From NCBI GenBank assembly GCA_030917985.1, contig JAUPTR010000421.1, forward strand, positions 1-13,678: a stretch of 13,678 nucleotides of DNA, read 5' to 3'. How positions within the stretch are numbered: the stretch's first letter is position 1; each line of letters opens with the position of its first letter. The notes beneath the pieces are model-generated. The model did not search any database and was not told the origin of the DNA. It worked only from the letters and a program-made list of their open reading frames with translations. The translations under genes were made by a program, and so were the position numbers. This DNA is from Pseudomonadota bacterium. Its GTDB lineage: Bacteria > Pseudomonadota > Gammaproteobacteria > Burkholderiales > SCOH01. This document shows, in pieces, positions 12,810 through 13,678 of the stretch.

Positions 12810-13019
12810 TTATTTGCTGAGCATCGAATATTTCTGGCGGAATTTATCAATACGGCCAGCGGTGTCGAGAATCTTTTGTTTGCCGGTGTAGAACGGATGG
12901 CAAGCAGCGCAAACCTCAACATGCAGATTCTTGTTCATGGTCGAACCAGTCTGGAACGTGTTACCGCAGGAGCAGGTAACAGTGATTTCCTGGTAATCCG
13001 GGTGAATACCTTGTTTCAT
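12810..13019 (-). CDS. rpmE: 50S ribosomal protein bL31, zinc-binding form
   Basis: 69 residues, full length. bL31 sits at the central protuberance and bridges the ribosomal subunits. MKQGIHPDYQEITVTCSCGN matches the family start closely. Four cysteines (C16, C18, C37, C40) form the zinc site, marking the zinc-containing (C+) version; a zinc-free paralogue may exist elsewhere. HPFYTGKQKILDTAGRIDKF is the conserved C-terminal part. GAGGAA lies 5 bases before the ATG at 13019. The gene has its own promoter and terminator and lies just downstream of rho on the same strand, a frequent arrangement in proteobacteria. Confidence 0.97.
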   Translation of the reverse strand: MKQGIHPDYQEITVTCSCGNTFQTGSTMNKNLHVEVCAACHPFYTGKQKILDTAGRIDKFRQKYSMLSK

Positions 13020-13039
13020 AATTTCCTCAACTATCGGGC

Positions 13040-13056
13040 CTAGGGGTTTTGCCTAG
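13040..13056 (-). other. Hairpin in the rpmE leader
   Basis: CTAGG and CCTAG (5-bp arms, 7-base loop) lie between the proposed transcription start and the ribosome binding site of rpmE. bL31 is known to repress its own translation through its mRNA leader in E. coli; whether this small hairpin plays that role here is inference. Confidence 0.35.
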
Positions 13057-13075
13057 ACTGCGTTTAAAACGTGCG

Positions 13076-13104
13076 ATTATCACCAACTATGCAGGCTTTG
13101 GCAA
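13076..13104 (-). promoter_or_regulatory. Sigma70 promoter of rpmE
   Basis: On the minus strand TTGCCA (13104-13099), a 17-bp spacer and GATAAT (13081-13076) make a strong match, predicting a leader of about 50 bases. Strong expression fits a ribosomal protein gene. Confidence 0.75.
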
Positions 13105-13139
13105 GCCTTGGCTCAGATTGCGACAGCACATTCAATTGA

Positions 13140-13678
13140 TCAACCGCGACGCATCGAATCAAAGAAGGCAGCGTTATTCTTGGTACCCTTGATCTTGTCG
13201 AGCAGGAATTCCATCGCCTCCAGATCATCCATCGGATACAGCAGCTTGCGCAAAATCCAGATTTTCTGCAGAAGCTCGGGCTGAATCAGCAACTCTTCGC
13301 GGCGCGTACCGGAACGATTAACGTTAATTGCCGGATACAGGCGCTTCTCTGCCATACGGCGATCCAGATGGATCTCCATATTGCCGGTACCCTTGAATTC
13401 TTCGTAAATCACATCATCCATACGCGAACCGGTGTCGATCAACGCTGTGGCGATGATGGTCAGCGAACCACCCTCTTCGATATTACGTGCAGCACCGAAG
13501 AAACGTTTTGGCCGCTGCAGCGCGTTGGCATCCACACCACCGGTCAGCACCTTGCCGGAAGCGGGTACCACGGTGTTGTAAGCGCGTGCCAGACGGGTAA
13601 TCGAATCGAGCAGAATCACCACGTCTTTCTTGTGCTCAACCAGGCGCTTGGCCTTTTCGATCACCATTTCGGCAACCT
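13140..13678 (-). CDS. rho: Transcription termination factor Rho, C-terminal part
   Basis: The gene runs out of the right edge; about 178 codons are present, starting VAEMVIEKAKRLVEH. Rho is a hexameric RNA-dependent ATPase helicase that ends transcription. The visible part is the back half of the ATPase domain: the Walker B strand DVVILLDSITRLARAYNTVV, the Q-loop region SGKVLTGGVDANA, GSLTIIATALIDTGSRMD (leading to the R-loop), the conserved EEFKGTGNMEIHLDRR, and the arginine finger in NRSGTRREE. The C-terminus ends FFDSMRRG, as in other Rho proteins. The RNA-binding domain and P-loop lie outside the window. No intrinsic terminator follows before the rpmE promoter. Confidence 0.97.
   Translation of the reverse strand, partial: VAEMVIEKAKRLVEHKKDVVILLDSITRLARAYNTVVPASGKVLTGGVDANALQRPKRFFGAARNIEEGGSLTIIATALIDTGSRMDDVIYEEFKGTGNMEIHLDRRMAEKRLYPAINVNRSGTRREELLIQPELLQKIWILRKLLYPMDDLEAMEFLLDKIKGTKNNAAFFDSMRRG

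Noticed and set aside
13094..13107. GGCTT-tggc-AAGCC hairpin as a terminator for rho
   Set aside because: The stem is only 5 bp, no T-tract follows on the minus strand, and it overlaps the -35 box of the rpmE promoter.

Overview
The window looks like chromosomal DNA of a betaproteobacterium, most likely of the Neisseriales/Chromobacteriaceae type. This rests on the rho-rpmE pair, a PsrA-like TetR regulator, a dehydrogenase-first (FadN-type) beta-oxidation protein with its thiolase, a DadA-type dehydrogenase, and a small secreted protein with the LSxxTGQDG motif. No database search was possible, so the taxonomy is inference. Nearly every gene lies on the minus strand; only the dadA-like gene is on the plus strand.

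Layout, left to right. (1) 1-131: the N-terminus of a small exported protein, cut by the window edge. (2) 241-1423: a decayed IS66-family element with remnants of tnpC, tnpB and tnpA carrying stops, frameshifts and a large 3' deletion. About 460 bp without a recognisable gene follow, beginning with a perfect-but-one inverted repeat. (3) 1885-3817: two separately terminated genes for periplasmic proteins, a chalcone isomerase-like protein and an orphan ABC-transporter substrate-binding protein. (4) 3982-9020: a colinear fatty-acid module transcribed leftwards, in the order PsrA-like TetR regulator, YciA-type acyl-CoA thioesterase, fused 3-hydroxyacyl-CoA dehydrogenase/enoyl-CoA hydratase, thiolase, strong terminator. 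(5) 9203-10465: a D-amino acid dehydrogenase gene divergent from the regulator. (6) 10484-12714: mobA, overlapping by 4 bp the end of a PMT/ArnT-like membrane glycosyltransferase gene. (7) 12810-13678: rpmE (bL31) and the C-terminal part of rho.

The fatty-acid module is the functional core. The thioesterase releases CoA from acyl-CoAs, the fused enzyme does the hydration and dehydrogenation steps, and the thiolase cleaves off acetyl-CoA. The acyl-CoA ligase and acyl-CoA dehydrogenase needed to start the cycle are not here. The regulator's own promoter (TTGACA, 17 bp, TATGTT) carries two abutting palindromes of the PsrA type, one over the -10 box and one over the expected start point. This predicts autorepression relieved by long-chain acyl ligands. 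A weaker third match lies between the fused-enzyme and thiolase genes.

I did not find a clearly new biological system. The best leads are the PsrA-type operator architecture, a long inverted repeat bracketing the promoter of the orphan substrate-binding protein, and the unexplained stretch beside the IS66 relic.
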